Shown: positions 37,813-47,659 of the stretch, piece by piece
How the letters are laid out: each line of letters begins with the position of its first letter
How positions within the stretch are numbered: the stretch's first letter is position 1
Source of the DNA: Amphibalanus amphitrite
Taxonomy: Eukaryota > Arthropoda > Thecostraca > Balanomorpha > Balanidae
Direction: 5' to 3'
DNA length: 64,000 nucleotides
NCBI RefSeq assembly: GCF_019059575.1
Contig: NW_024883429.1
Span: 1-64,000 of the forward strand
Made by a program: the position numbers and the translations under genes
Notes under the pieces: generated by a model
Databases searched by the model: none
Seen by the model: the letters and a program-made list of their open reading frames with translations, nothing else
Told to the model about the DNA's origin: nothing

Positions 37813-40800
37813 ATGGCGGCCTGGCGGCAGAAAACTACGGTGCTCTGGTGGTTGGTTGTGATCTGTGCGATAGCCACTGCAGAGGAGCAACAGCAACATC
37901 AACAGACTACTGGCGACCAGGATTTAGCGCAGGTGGTCCAGCAAGAAATGCGCTCAATCGTCAGTAGACTGGAGTCGCGGGTGGAGGCGCTGGAGAGGAG
38001 CTTCGAGTCTCGAGTAGAGTCACTGGAAGGAGAGGTGGTTCAACTCCGGTCGAACGCCGATGAGCTGTACGATTTGATGTATAAACAAATTTACAATCAA
38101 AAGAGCCAGCAAGCCAAGCTCGAAAGCGAGCTGGAAATTCAAAGCTCACTGATTGACAAGCTCGCTAACCGTATTTACGACCATGAATCTGAGTTCTCCA
38201 AAATCACAGCTATTATTCAGCAATCTCAGTCGCCTGAGCTGAGCTCACAGCCCGCTCAAGAAAAGACCGAGCAAAATTCGTCAGACAGCCTGCTACATCC
38301 CCGCGACTGCAGCGATTTGCCGGAAGACTCGCCGACGGCAACCTACCTCGTCTACCCCGACCGCTCCCGGCCAGTGCGGGCTCGCTGTGACATGGACACA
38401 GACGGAGGAGGATGGACGGTCATCCAGCGCAGAGACGACATCAGACCGCGCAAGGACTTCTACCGCGGCTGGAGCGACTACAAGACAGGCTTCGGAGTAC
38501 TGACTGGGGAGTTCTGGTGGGGACTTGAACACGTCTGGCACCTGACTTCCGTTTCAGATCGGCAGTACGTACTGAGAGTGGACCTCGACGCCTTCGATGG
38601 TGACCAAGCTTTCGCCGTTTACACCAACTTCAGCGTCTCTTCAGAGTCGGACGGATACAGGCTCAGTGTATCCAACTACTCAGGAGATGCCGGCGATGGT
38701 CTGGAGTACGGCGTCAACAGCACATTCTCGACCCACGACAGGATCCCGGAAGACGCGGAGACCAACTGCGCCCACGAATATCAGGGTGCCTGGTGGTACG
38801 GGAGCTGCGGGCTGAGCAACCTTAACCCATATATGCATAGACGTACATAAATGTACGTCAATTTGAGGTGACCAATGTGTGCCATCTTTATAGAAATAGA
38901 GCTAATGAGCCATCAAACGCGGTCGTTCTAAATCATTTACATTGTTAGCCGTCAGGTGAATACCAAAAAACACGGTTCCAATGCATTCAGTGTTGAGTTT
39001 GAGACATTCGGTTTGTTGATGTCGCAACGGGAAGATTTTCACCCGTTCAGACGCTCGATCCAGGGTGAGCCAAGTGTTCTTAATTACAGTTAAGTGCTTT
39101 TCCCGGCTTAGCTTTCGTTGCCAGCAATCTGCTCAAGCATGACCCTAACTTCATGAGTGGTGTCATTATAATGCTAATTTTGCTTACCAAGCGAATCCAA
39201 AAATAGTATGTTTCACAAAAACGCACGTACAATAATGTACGTCTATGCATATCCGTTACATTTTGTTTCCCAAACATCAAACACGTTTATGCTTTGGTTT
39301 GATGGCAAATGTGAGCCTCAACGATGTTCTTGATCAGGGCTGCGGGAGTCGATGGATTTTCAGTGACTCCGACTCCGACTCCGACTCCGACTCCGGGTAG
39401 AACTATCGACTCCGACCGACTCCAACTCCGACTCCCGACTCAGCAGCCCTGCCAGGTCAGCGGAGTCGATGGGTTTGTCGGTGATTCTGACTCCGACTCC
39501 GGCTCCGGCTTCCAAAATCGACTCCGACTCCGACTCCGGTCAGAATTGTCGACTCCGACCGACTTCGACTCCGACTCCGACTCCGCAGCCCTGTTCTGGA
39601 TGGCATCGAGGAGCGAAGTCGAGTCGCCGATGTCACGGTCGTCGTCCTAGAGCCGCCGGAAGTTCGCGTCGACACAAACGAAGACTCTAGCGACGAAGAG
39701 AATGCTGACCCAGCCCGCCTGACGTAACTGGTCTGAGCCGTAACTGACGTAACTGAGCCGTAAAGACGTAACTGAGCCCGTAACTGGTCGCACCCACCGG
39801 CTCAACCGGTTCGGGATGATAATGGATGTATGTCACTTCCAAAGCAGCACCAAGCTTGACCCTGATGATCGGTTTTGCAGCAGAGATCCAGAAGCGCCAG
39901 TTCCATGGCACGGGTACCATGTGAGGGAATCGCCTTCTGAAGGCGAACAAGTTCACCGACATCAACGCCTTCAAGAAGAAGTCCAATCAGACCATCGAAG
40001 CATTTACGAGTGCCAACAACGGCTGAAGTGCGGCTGTTATCCGCTGGATGGACGTGGTCGAGGATCACGAGTTCCAAGAGACCATCATGCCGTCACTGGG
40101 GAAGGAAGAGCCGGCCGACGCCCCTGGACACACGCACCTCTCCGAGTTCTAAGTCGAGGGCGACCAGTCGCTCTGCTCCGTTGACCATGCCGGCGACTTT
40201 ACGTCCGGCTGATGGCCGTCTTTAGTCATTACAGCGGGGCCACGCGCTCGGGACAGTGTCTGACGTGTACAGTGTGGGACGGGACAGGTGGTGCCATTAC
40301 GACGACCGACGCGTCAGCTGCGTGGACGAGGCAGACGTCCTGGGCGAAGGCCCCCAGCGGAACGGCTACATCTTCTGTCTCCTCAAGAAGCTCTGCAGTC
40401 AGGTAGTCAGCATGGAGCGCGCCGGGCGCCGGACTGTAACTGCCACAGTGGAGCACACTCACAGGGTCACCGCGTCGGTGGCCAGCAGCAGAACGCCTCC
40501 TGATCGCCATTGACAACGTGCTCTTTTTATAGATCTACTATGTTGACTATTATGTACATAAGACAAGTTTTCAGTAGACGGTTGTAGTGTATTGCACCAC
40601 CCACGCGATATATACAGTCCGGTTTAAAGGAAGAACTCAAAACGCGCACGGCACAGACCGTCACCATCCGTGACCACCGTCGCCAACCGACTGCCCCGCC
40701 GGCCGGCCTACGGACACGTCACTCGCCCTCAGCGCCACCCCCACAACCTGCAATTAACAGAACTGCCGCTAGGTGACACTGGCACACTCGTACGGTACGG

Positions 40801-43800
40801 AACGAAAGAGGGACACCAGTCCTTAACAGAACACCACATTCTTCCCCCTGGAAAAAGTTAGAGTCTATTTGGCGCACGTCTCGTACGCTGGGACCTCCTC
40901 ACCGGCTGCGTCCCGGAGTTCACTCTCGCGCCCGGCTGGAGAGCAGGTTCGACCGCCACCAGCCCAGCACCGCTCGCTGCCTCGCGCGGCGACAGCAGCA
41001 CGCCAGCGTCTTGTTGCTCTGCCTGCCGCTCCGTCGCCGGAGGTGACGCCTCCCGCTCCCGAGCGTCCTCTGCGTCTTCCGGTGACACAGCCACGCCGTC
41101 CTCCGCGGGACCCCGGCTGGCCTCGGTGTGTCGCCGGCCGACCCCCAGTGACACAGCCTGTCCGTCCTCCAGTGGCACGTCGTCCTCCGCGTGCCGCCAG
41201 TCGTCGGCCTCCAGCCGCTCCCCGCGGCGAGGCACAGACGTCGGAGACACCGCACTCCGCTGACCAGCCCCCGGCTGGCCGCTTTGATCCACGTGCAGCT
41301 CAGCCTGAGACTGCTGCGGCGCCCGAGCTGTCGTCAGCCGCTCTGCGTGGATCCGGGAACCGTCATCTAGCCTGTAGCTGACTGGTCCCAGGCGAGACTC
41401 CACCCGTCTCGGCTCGGAGTACCGTGGCCGTCCCTTCTTGGGACGCGGCACCAGCCGGCACCGGACCCAGTCGCCGACCTGGAACCGTGGTGTCTCAGCT
41501 GCACGCCGCTCGTCAGCGTACCTCTTCTGCTTCTTCTGCCTCTTCTGCACTCTGTCTCGCAGCTCACGATCTTGCGGTTCTTCCGTGGGAAGAGCCGCCG
41601 CGTGCAGACGTGTCCTCAGCTTCCGTCCGTGCAGAAGCTCGGTTGGACTCAGCCCCGTCGTGGCGTGAGGCGTGCTCCTGTACGTTTGCAGAAACTTCTG
41701 CAGATAACACGCTCGATCTTCGCCGCTCCGGTCCGCCGCCTGGAGAGCACTTTTCACAGTGCGATTCGCACGCTCCACCGCACCTGACCCGGCAGGGTGG
41801 TACGGCGTGACGCGGATGTGGCGCGTGCCGACACTCCTCAGGTAGTCTGCGAACGCTGCTGAGGTGAAGTGTGTCCCGTTGTCGGACACCAGCTCCTTCG
41901 GGTAACCTTCTCGAGATGCTAACGTCTCCAGAAACTGCACCACCGCCTCCGTGCTGGGTTCTGTGCAGAAGCCGACTTCTATCCATTTGGAAAAGTAGTC
42001 TACCAGCACTACTGCGTATTGGTGCTGGCGGCGCGCTTCCATTGGACCGATAAAATCCACGCCCACCTTCTCCCATGCCGCTCCTGGCAGCGGCACAGGG
42101 TGTAGCGGCGCACTGCGAGTCCGAGCCGATTTGTCCACGTCGGCACACACGTCGCAGTTTCTCACCGCCTCTTCTATGTCCGTGTCCATCTTGGGCCACC
42201 AGTAGATGTCACGAGCCCGCTGCTTACTTCGGACGATCCCTTGATGTCCTTCGTGAGCCAGGGACACCATCCTCGTCCGCAGCGCCGCCGGCACGATCAC
42301 CCGCTGACCACGGACGACCAGGTCTCCCACTAGGCTGAGCTCCTCTCGGCAGTTGTAGAAGGGCTGCAGCTCTGCCGGGCAGTCGCGGCGCCGTCGCGGC
42401 CACCGCCGTGGGATCTGCTGCACCAGCTGGCACAGCACTGGGTCAGTCTGTGTCGCTTCCAGCAGCTCGTCCCGCTGCACTGCTCCGAGCTGGGCAGTCA
42501 CCGCCGCCACCGCCACGACATCATCATCCAGTTCGCCTTCCTCTGCTCCTGGCAGTCGTGAGAGGCCATCAGCTGGGTTGTCACCGCCTCTGACATGCTC
42601 CACGGTGAAGTCGTATGCCATGAGACGTGACGCCCACCGTGCCACCCGTAGGCCGGCTCGGCCCACCCCCGGTGACGTCATCAGCGTCTGGAGAGCCGCG
42701 TGATCGACTCGTAGGCAAAACGGCCTACCCCAGAGATACTTCCGCCACTTTTCCACGGCCCACACACATGCCAGGGCCTCTCTCTCCGTGACATTGTATC
42801 TTCTTTGAGCTGGGGTGAGACTGCATGATGCAAAACTCACCACTCTCTCTCCGTCCGGGTGAGCCTGAGAGAGCACGGCCCCCAATCCCACGTCACTGGC
42901 GTCTGTGGTGACTCGGGTCGGCAGCGTTGGGTCGTACATGGCCAGCGCTCTGCTGCCCAGGATCCGCTGCCGGACGTCGTCCATCACCGCCTGAAGTTCG
43001 CCAGTCCACTGGAAGGGTGGCGCCCCCTTCCTCAGCAGACACCGCAGTGGCTCCACTAGCGTGCTGTACGCCGGCACGAATCGGCTGTAGAAGCCGAACA
43101 AGCCAAGCATGGCCTGCAGGTCCTTCAGGCTAGCAGGTGCTCGCAGTTCTCGGAGAGCCTTGATGCGGTCTGGGTTCACTGCCACCCCCTGCTTGGAGAT
43201 GATGAACCCCAGAAACTCCACTTGCTCTCTCCTCAGCTTGCACTTCTCGATGTTGAGCGTGATCTGGTGCTCCCTGAGCCTCTTCAGCACAGCCGTCAGT
43301 CGCCTCTCGTGCTGGTTGGAGGTCGCAGCGTAGATGATGACGTCATCTAGGTACACCTGCACTCCTTCCAGACCACGTAGGATGGCTTCCATCACCTTCT
43401 GGAACGCCTGTGGCAGACTCTTCAGCCCATAGGGACACCTCCTGTACCTCATCAGTCCCTGATGGGTGATGAACGTCGTCAGCGACCTTGAATCCGGATG
43501 TAGATCCAGCTGATGGTATGCTGACTTCATGTCAAGGCTGCTGAAGATGGTTGCACCCTGAAGCTGCTCCAACATGTCCTGCATGTCGGGGAGTGGATGT
43601 CCGCTGGCTTCCACCGCCTTGTTGACCTCTCGAAGATCCACACACAGCCTCAGTTTCCCGTTCCGCCGTCTGGACACCACTATGGGAGAGATCCATGGGG
43701 ATGCGTCGACTGGTTCGATGACTCCAGCCTGTTGCAACTTCAACAGATGATCCCGCACCTCTTCCCTCACGGCGTACGGTAGAGGTCTCAGCCGCTGCTG

Positions 43801-46046
43801 TACTGGGTTGACCTCCGTCTTCAGTCTCACCCTGTGCACGAACCCAGTGAGACTCGGCAGCTCCTCTAGCATCTGCTCCTCCTTGATAGCACACACAGTC
43901 GCCCCGTGAATCACGGACAACTTCAGCTTCTCCTGCAGATCCCTGCCCAGCAGGGGCACGCCAGCGTCTACCACGTACAGTGAAACTTGGGAGCTGTTGC
44001 CGTTCTCCGCCTGCACTGTCACCTGCACCACCCCCTGCACCAGCAGCGATGACCCTCCGTAGGCCTCCAGGCGCACTGCAGTGGGCAGGAGGGGCAGATG
44101 GCGGAACTGCTTCCTGTAGACGGACAACGGTAGGATGCTCACGGCCGAGCCAGTGTCAGCCAGCATCCGCAGTGGCTGCTGGTCCACCCGCAGCTCGGTC
44201 CACAGGTTCTTCCGGTCGTCATCCGTCACGGCCAGCACTTCAACAGTCCTCACTGGCTTCCTCTTGGTCTGCTTCGTCTTCTTAGGTGGTTCCTTGCAGA
44301 ATCTGGCGTAGTGGCCCTTCTGCTGGCAGTTGTGGCACCTTCTCCAACGAGCTGGACAGCAGGGATCAGCAGTCCGGTGGGGACCGCCACAGTTGCAGCA
44401 CGGCGAGACCCCCTTCCTGGGAGCAGCAGTCACTGCAGCTATCTCCAGCTGAGCCGGGGGAGAGGTTGGTGCCCGCGTAGCTCCACCTCCACCCACCAGC
44501 CGCTGTCGCTCAGCAGCCACCTCCAGCTCCTCTGCCACCTCGAGGATGCGCAACACAGTCAGAGCTGGCTCCCGACACAGCCGCCCTCTCAACCTGTCGT
44601 CCCTGCAGCCCTCGATGAACTGCTCACAGATCAGCTGCTCCTGGAGATCGCCGAAGGCGCACCTGGAACTCAGGTCCTGCAGCTCAGTGAGGTACACCGC
44701 TGGAGACCTGTCCAGCTGGTAACACCGCCGGAACAGCATTCTCTCGGAATGAGTCGCTCGTGTCTCCGGAAACAGCCGCTGAAACACTGCAGAGATCGCA
44801 GCCACCGGGTCGACTGCTGCAGTCGGTTGTCCTTCCTCCTTGACGCCATCTTCCTCCTGCGCCGGAATCGCCGCCTCCTGCGCTCCCGGTGCCACGCCCT
44901 GCGCCGGTTTCGCCGCCGCGAAATAGAGACGCCGCGCCTCCTGTCCCACACAGTGTAATAGGAGGGCCTCTCGTCGCTGCACAGTCCACTCGTCCCAACC
45001 ACTCGCCACGGCGAAAATCCTGAACTCGCCAAGCCACTGGGACCAGGGCGTGGTCGGCCGTCCTGGCGCCACTAGAAATGGCGCTGGCGCACGCAAACAG
45101 TCCATCGCGGCGATCACTGTTATCACTTAGCGCAGAAGGATCTCAGTTCCTCGTCGCCACTGTAGTGTATTGCACCACCCACGCGATATATACAGTCCGG
45201 TTTAAAGGAAGAACTCAAAACGCGCACGGCACAGACCGTCACCATTCGTGACCACCGTCGCCAACCGACTGCCCCGCCGGCCGGCCTACGGACACGTCAC
45301 TCGCCCTCAGCGCCACCCCCACAACCTGCAATTAACAGAACTGCCGCTAGGTGACACTGGCACACTCGTACGGTACGGAACGAAAGAGGGACACCAGTCC
45401 GTAACAGAACACCACAACGGTAAATGTTGACATAATCGAGTTGTGCTTTGCAAATTTCCTTATTTTCATCATACATGATCTACATCTATTTCCTAATTCA
45501 ACGTATGAATTGTAACTACCATTTCCAAGGGTCTCTAATGCAACACAACATATCATACATCATATTTGACCATACAACACAAGTTATTCCCCTCGCCCGG
45601 GTTAACGATGACATGACGTCACCCTACCCCCTCCACAACCCCATCCCCACCCCAACCCATCCCTCATACATCGCTTCTGAAGTACGAAAGACGTTAGCAT
45701 TGTATTAGGGCTGTCGGATGTATTATTTTAGGACGGCGGCGGCAGACGTCACAATTGTCTTGTTGACACCTGGCATAGACGTACATTTTTGTACGTCACT
45801 TTGAACGAGCATATCAGGCAAGCACTAAATGTAAAAACAAAACAGTTGATGTCAGCAGCTTAGTAACATGTTGTTTAACAATGCTAGAAAGTTTCATACA
45901 AATACTCGACAAAAAATTAATTCATGCATATATGGGTTAACGGACGCTATGTCTCTCCTGGAGGCGACCCCAGGGGAATCTGGTGGGGCGCGTGGCTGGG
46001 TCTGACACACCTCATGAAGACCGAGATGAAGATCAGACCAGCTTAG
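37813..46046 (+). CDS. coiled-coil fibrinogen-domain (FReD) protein, last exon split by a TTAA element
   Basis: Coding parts 37813-38825 and 45941-46046 sum to 1119 nt (372 aa). Start MAAWRQKTTVLWWLVVICA gives a signal peptide (about 1-23). Residues ~40-135 are heptad-rich coiled coil (SRLESRVEALERSFESRVES). From about 160 the fibrinogen domain: HPRDCSDL, DTDGGGWTVIQRRDD, FYRGWSDYKTGFG, GEFWWGLEHVWHLT, CAHEYQGAWWYGSCGLSNLN, then after the insertion GRYVSPGG, GIWWGAWLGL and KTEMKIRPA. These proteins are secreted, oligomeric lectins of innate immunity (ficolin/tachylectin type). Between the two parts lies a 7111-bp element flanked by TTAA; without it the frame reads SNLNGRY exactly as in the family. 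As sequenced, translation would stop a few codons into the insert, losing about 35 C-terminal residues. Confidence 0.85.
39335..39593. mobile_element. hAT MITE with GGAGTC repeats, copy 1
   Basis: Ends CAGGGCTGCGGGAGTC and inverse CAGGGCTGCGGAGTC; TTCTTGAT at 39327-39334 and TTCTGGAT at 39594-39601 form a 7-of-8 target duplication. The body is two fused halves of GACTCC repeats with a CAGCCCTGCC centre. It lies within the TTAA element and interrupts sequence next to the USP37-like fragment. Same family as 46072-46361. Confidence 0.8.
39602..40520 (+). pseudogene. decayed USP37-like deubiquitinase fragment
   Basis: Homologous to the fragment at 14090-14369 but in changing frames. Recognisable pieces are an acidic stretch RVDTNEDSSDEENADPARL, GDFTSG near 40190, HYSGATRSGQ, SDVYSVGRDRWCHYDDRRVS, and NGYIFCLLKKLCSQVV. 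Upstream reading (AAEIQKRQF, KFTDINAFKKKSNQTIEAFT) suggests more of the same gene, with internal stops. It is carried by the TTAA element, so it may be a captured host fragment. Confidence 0.55.
40583..45416 (-). mobile_element. Ty3/gypsy LTR retrotransposon, looks whole
   Basis: Two 256-bp LTRs (40583-40838 and 45161-45416) beginning TG and ending CA, differing at about two visible sites, with the 5-bp target duplication ACGGT on both sides (40578-40582, 45417-45421). The internal part carries one long frame and a purine tract before the left LTR. Coding is on the minus strand. It appears whole with no obvious break. Low LTR divergence suggests a recent insertion, younger than the TTAA element it sits in. 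Confidence 0.95.
40858..45126 (-). CDS. Ty3/gypsy Gag-Pol polyprotein
   Basis: A single frame of 1422 residues. In order: Gag-like N-terminus (about 1-230), a zinc-knuckle pair (about 235-275), aspartic protease around LADTGSAVS (about 320), reverse transcriptase with the YLDD box (about 590), RNase H with TTDASDVGLG (about 740), integrase with zinc-binding HHCC and the DDE core (about 970-1150), and a charged, Pro/Glu-rich C-terminal extension. Gag and Pol in one frame occurs in several Ty3/gypsy lineages. No envelope-like frame is seen. Confidence 0.93.
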   Translation of the reverse strand: MITVIAAMDCLRAPAPFLVAPGRPTTPWSQWLGEFRIFAVASGWDEWTVQRREALLLHCVGQEARRLYFAAAKPAQGVAPGAQEAAIPAQEEDGVKEEGQPTAAVDPVAAISAVFQRLFPETRATHSERMLFRRCYQLDRSPAVYLTELQDLSSRCAFGDLQEQLICEQFIEGCRDDRLRGRLCREPALTVLRILEVAEELEVAAERQRLVGGGGATRAPTSPPAQLEIAAVTAAPRKGVSPCCNCGGPHRTADPCCPARWRRCHNCQQKGHYARFCKEPPKKTKQTKRKPVRTVEVLAVTDDDRKNLWTELRVDQQPLRMLADTGSAVSILPLSVYRKQFRHLPLLPTAVRLEAYGGSSLLVQGVVQVTVQAENGNSSQVSLYVVDAGVPLLGRDLQEKLKLSVIHGATVCAIKEEQMLEELPSLTGFVHRVRLKTEVNPVQQRLRPLPYAVREEVRDHLLKLQQAGVIEPVDASPWISPIVVSRRRNGKLRLCVDLREVNKAVEASGHPLPDMQDMLEQLQGATIFSSLDMKSAYHQLDLHPDSRSLTTFITHQGLMRYRRCPYGLKSLPQAFQKVMEAILRGLEGVQVYLDDVIIYAATSNQHERRLTAVLKRLREHQITLNIEKCKLRREQVEFLGFIISKQGVAVNPDRIKALRELRAPASLKDLQAMLGLFGFYSRFVPAYSTLVEPLRCLLRKGAPPFQWTGELQAVMDDVRQRILGSRALAMYDPTLPTRVTTDASDVGLGAVLSQAHPDGERVVSFASCSLTPAQRRYNVTEREALACVWAVEKWRKYLWGRPFCLRVDHAALQTLMTSPGVGRAGLRVARWASRLMAYDFTVEHVRGGDNPADGLSRLPGAEEGELDDDVVAVAAVTAQLGAVQRDELLEATQTDPVLCQLVQQIPRRWPRRRRDCPAELQPFYNCREELSLVGDLVVRGQRVIVPAALRTRMVSLAHEGHQGIVRSKQRARDIYWWPKMDTDIEEAVRNCDVCADVDKSARTRSAPLHPVPLPGAAWEKVGVDFIGPMEARRQHQYAVVLVDYFSKWIEVGFCTEPSTEAVVQFLETLASREGYPKELVSDNGTHFTSAAFADYLRSVGTRHIRVTPYHPAGSGAVERANRTVKSALQAADRSGEDRACYLQKFLQTYRSTPHATTGLSPTELLHGRKLRTRLHAAALPTEEPQDRELRDRVQKRQKKQKRYADERRAAETPRFQVGDWVRCRLVPRPKKGRPRYSEPRRVESRLGPVSYRLDDGSRIHAERLTTARAPQQSQAELHVDQSGQPGAGQRSAVSPTSVPRRGERLEADDWRHAEDDVPLEDGQAVSLGVGRRHTEASRGPAEDGVAVSPEDAEDAREREASPPATERQAEQQDAGVLLSPREAASGAGLVAVEPALQPGARVNSGTQPVRRSQRTRRAPNRL

Positions 46047-46071
46047 CTGATCTTCGCGCCACTCTGATCAG

Positions 46072-46361
46072 CAGGGCTGCAGAGTCGGAGTCGGAGTCGG
46101 AGTCGGTCGGAGTCGACAGTTGTAACCGGAGTCGGAGTCGGAGTCGATTTTGGAAACCTGAGCCGGAGTCGGAGTCGGAGTCACCGAAAATCCGTCGACT
46201 CCGCAGTCCGCAGCCCTGCCAGGTCTGCGGAGTCGGAGTCGAGAGTTGGAGTCGGTCGGATTCGACAGTCCTGCCCGGAGTCGGAGACGGAATCGGAGTT
46301 GGTTTTTGAAAGCCGGAGTCGGAGTCGGAGTCGCCGAAAATCCATCGACTCTGTAGCCCTG
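46072..46361. mobile_element. hAT MITE with GGAGTC repeats, copy 2
   Basis: Starts CAGGGCTGCAGAGTCGGAG and ends TGTAGCCCTG, with a duplicated half-unit in the middle (CAGCCCTGCCAGG). Flanks TCTGATCA / TCTGATGG form an imperfect 8-bp duplication. It lies some 25 bp after the stop codon of the fibrinogen-domain gene, so in its 3' UTR. Confidence 0.75.
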
Positions 46362-47659
46362 GTCTGATGGACACTAAGTGACGGTAGCTTGACGGGTGTT
46401 TTGCTGTTCGGTAATATGTGAAATTGCGACTGATGTTTGACGTGCATTTACCAATCTGACCTGTCGGCTTACTTTGTCAACAATGAAAGAAGTAGGTAGG
46501 TATTAGGTAACGCAGAGAAAAATAAAACAGCTACGAGTATAAATGGCTATATCTTTATTTAGACACAAAAACATACATGTGACATGGCAATGATAGCGAT
46601 CGTGAATAACTTGCCCACAACCAATTTTGGCAACCAATTCCCAGTCCGACTCAGTTTGCTCCTATCTGGTCAGGCTTGCACTGGCACAAGTACAGCCCTC
46701 TGCAAACTGAGGTAGGTATTCTTTTTTTTTCGACAAAACCGAGAATAACGCGAATACTATGCTAACGGTCACTCGGACATCGTAACAGCAAGACGCACGA
46801 GGCTCCGCACCTTAGATTGGGCTTATTTTGGTATACATTTTCCATCTAGTTTGGCAACAACACACAAAAGTTTATATCCGCCCCCAAAACGAACTTTTGC
46901 ATTTTGTTGCTACACCAGGCGTATACTTTGTTCCGTGATAGACCCAATCGAAGGAGTGGAGCATGGCGCATCTATATGCAATGAGATCCGACCGACTGAT
47001 AACTTAGCCTTTGAGTTATTATCGGTTTTGGCGAAAAAAAAAGAATACCTACCACACAGTCTGCAGAGGGCTGTACCTACGCGATTTTACCTCATGTGTA
47101 GCACCTGAAGCACGGCTCCGTGAGGCATGGCTAACCGCGTCAGTTATCACGCATTCAGAGCAGCTCGCAGACAGCACTTTTCACCGCGCCAATCATTGTC
47201 GCCCGTCCGAGTCTTACCGTTAGGAGCTCAGTTACAAGAGTTCGTGGTCACTGGAGTGTAAAATATGTGTTGTGTTTTTGTGGGTAGGAGCTGACGGGCT
47301 GGCCTCCAGTGTAACTATGGAGGTTCCGGAGATGGTTGAGGTAGTACGGGAGTACAAAAGTACCTGCTTAACATGGTGCGAGAATCGGAGAAGTACTGCC
47401 TAGGAATAGTAATAAACTATGAGACCTATAGTACCTAATAGATTTTAGAAGTGATTTTGAAAACAACATGGGACTAAAACACAGTAGGAGGCCAGTAGGA
47501 TAATTAGAGACACGAGTGTCTACAAGAAACACATAAAAATACAGCACACCAATAAATAATTCAGGAGCACCTAAAAATAGCATTTAACGATTAGGTACAC
47601 ATGTAGCTAGCAAAGATATCGAGGGAACGGACATGCATCACACAAATCGATGCCTTTAA
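46362..47659. other. intergenic region without a supported gene
   Basis: AATAAA near 46520 could end the fibrinogen-gene transcript. A short frame MEVPEMVEVVREYKS at about 47317 has no family match or splice context. Otherwise featureless. Confidence 0.3.

Larger units (their letters stand above)
38826..45936. mobile_element. TTAA-flanked (piggyBac-like) composite element inside a coding exon
   Basis: Perfect 13-bp inverted ends CCCATATATGCAT, with TTAA at 38822-38825 and 45937-45940. The palindrome-bearing unit GCATAGACGTACAT...TGTACGTC occurs at 38836, in reverse at about 39232, and at 45775. Of the 7.1 kb, 4.8 kb is a later Ty3/gypsy insertion; the rest contains a GGAGTC MITE and a decayed USP37-like fragment. 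No piggyBac transposase was found, so it is non-autonomous. Confidence 0.85.

Noticed and set aside
41564-42199. Other-strand and other-frame ORFs within 40858-45126
   Set aside because: GC-rich shadows of the polyprotein frame.
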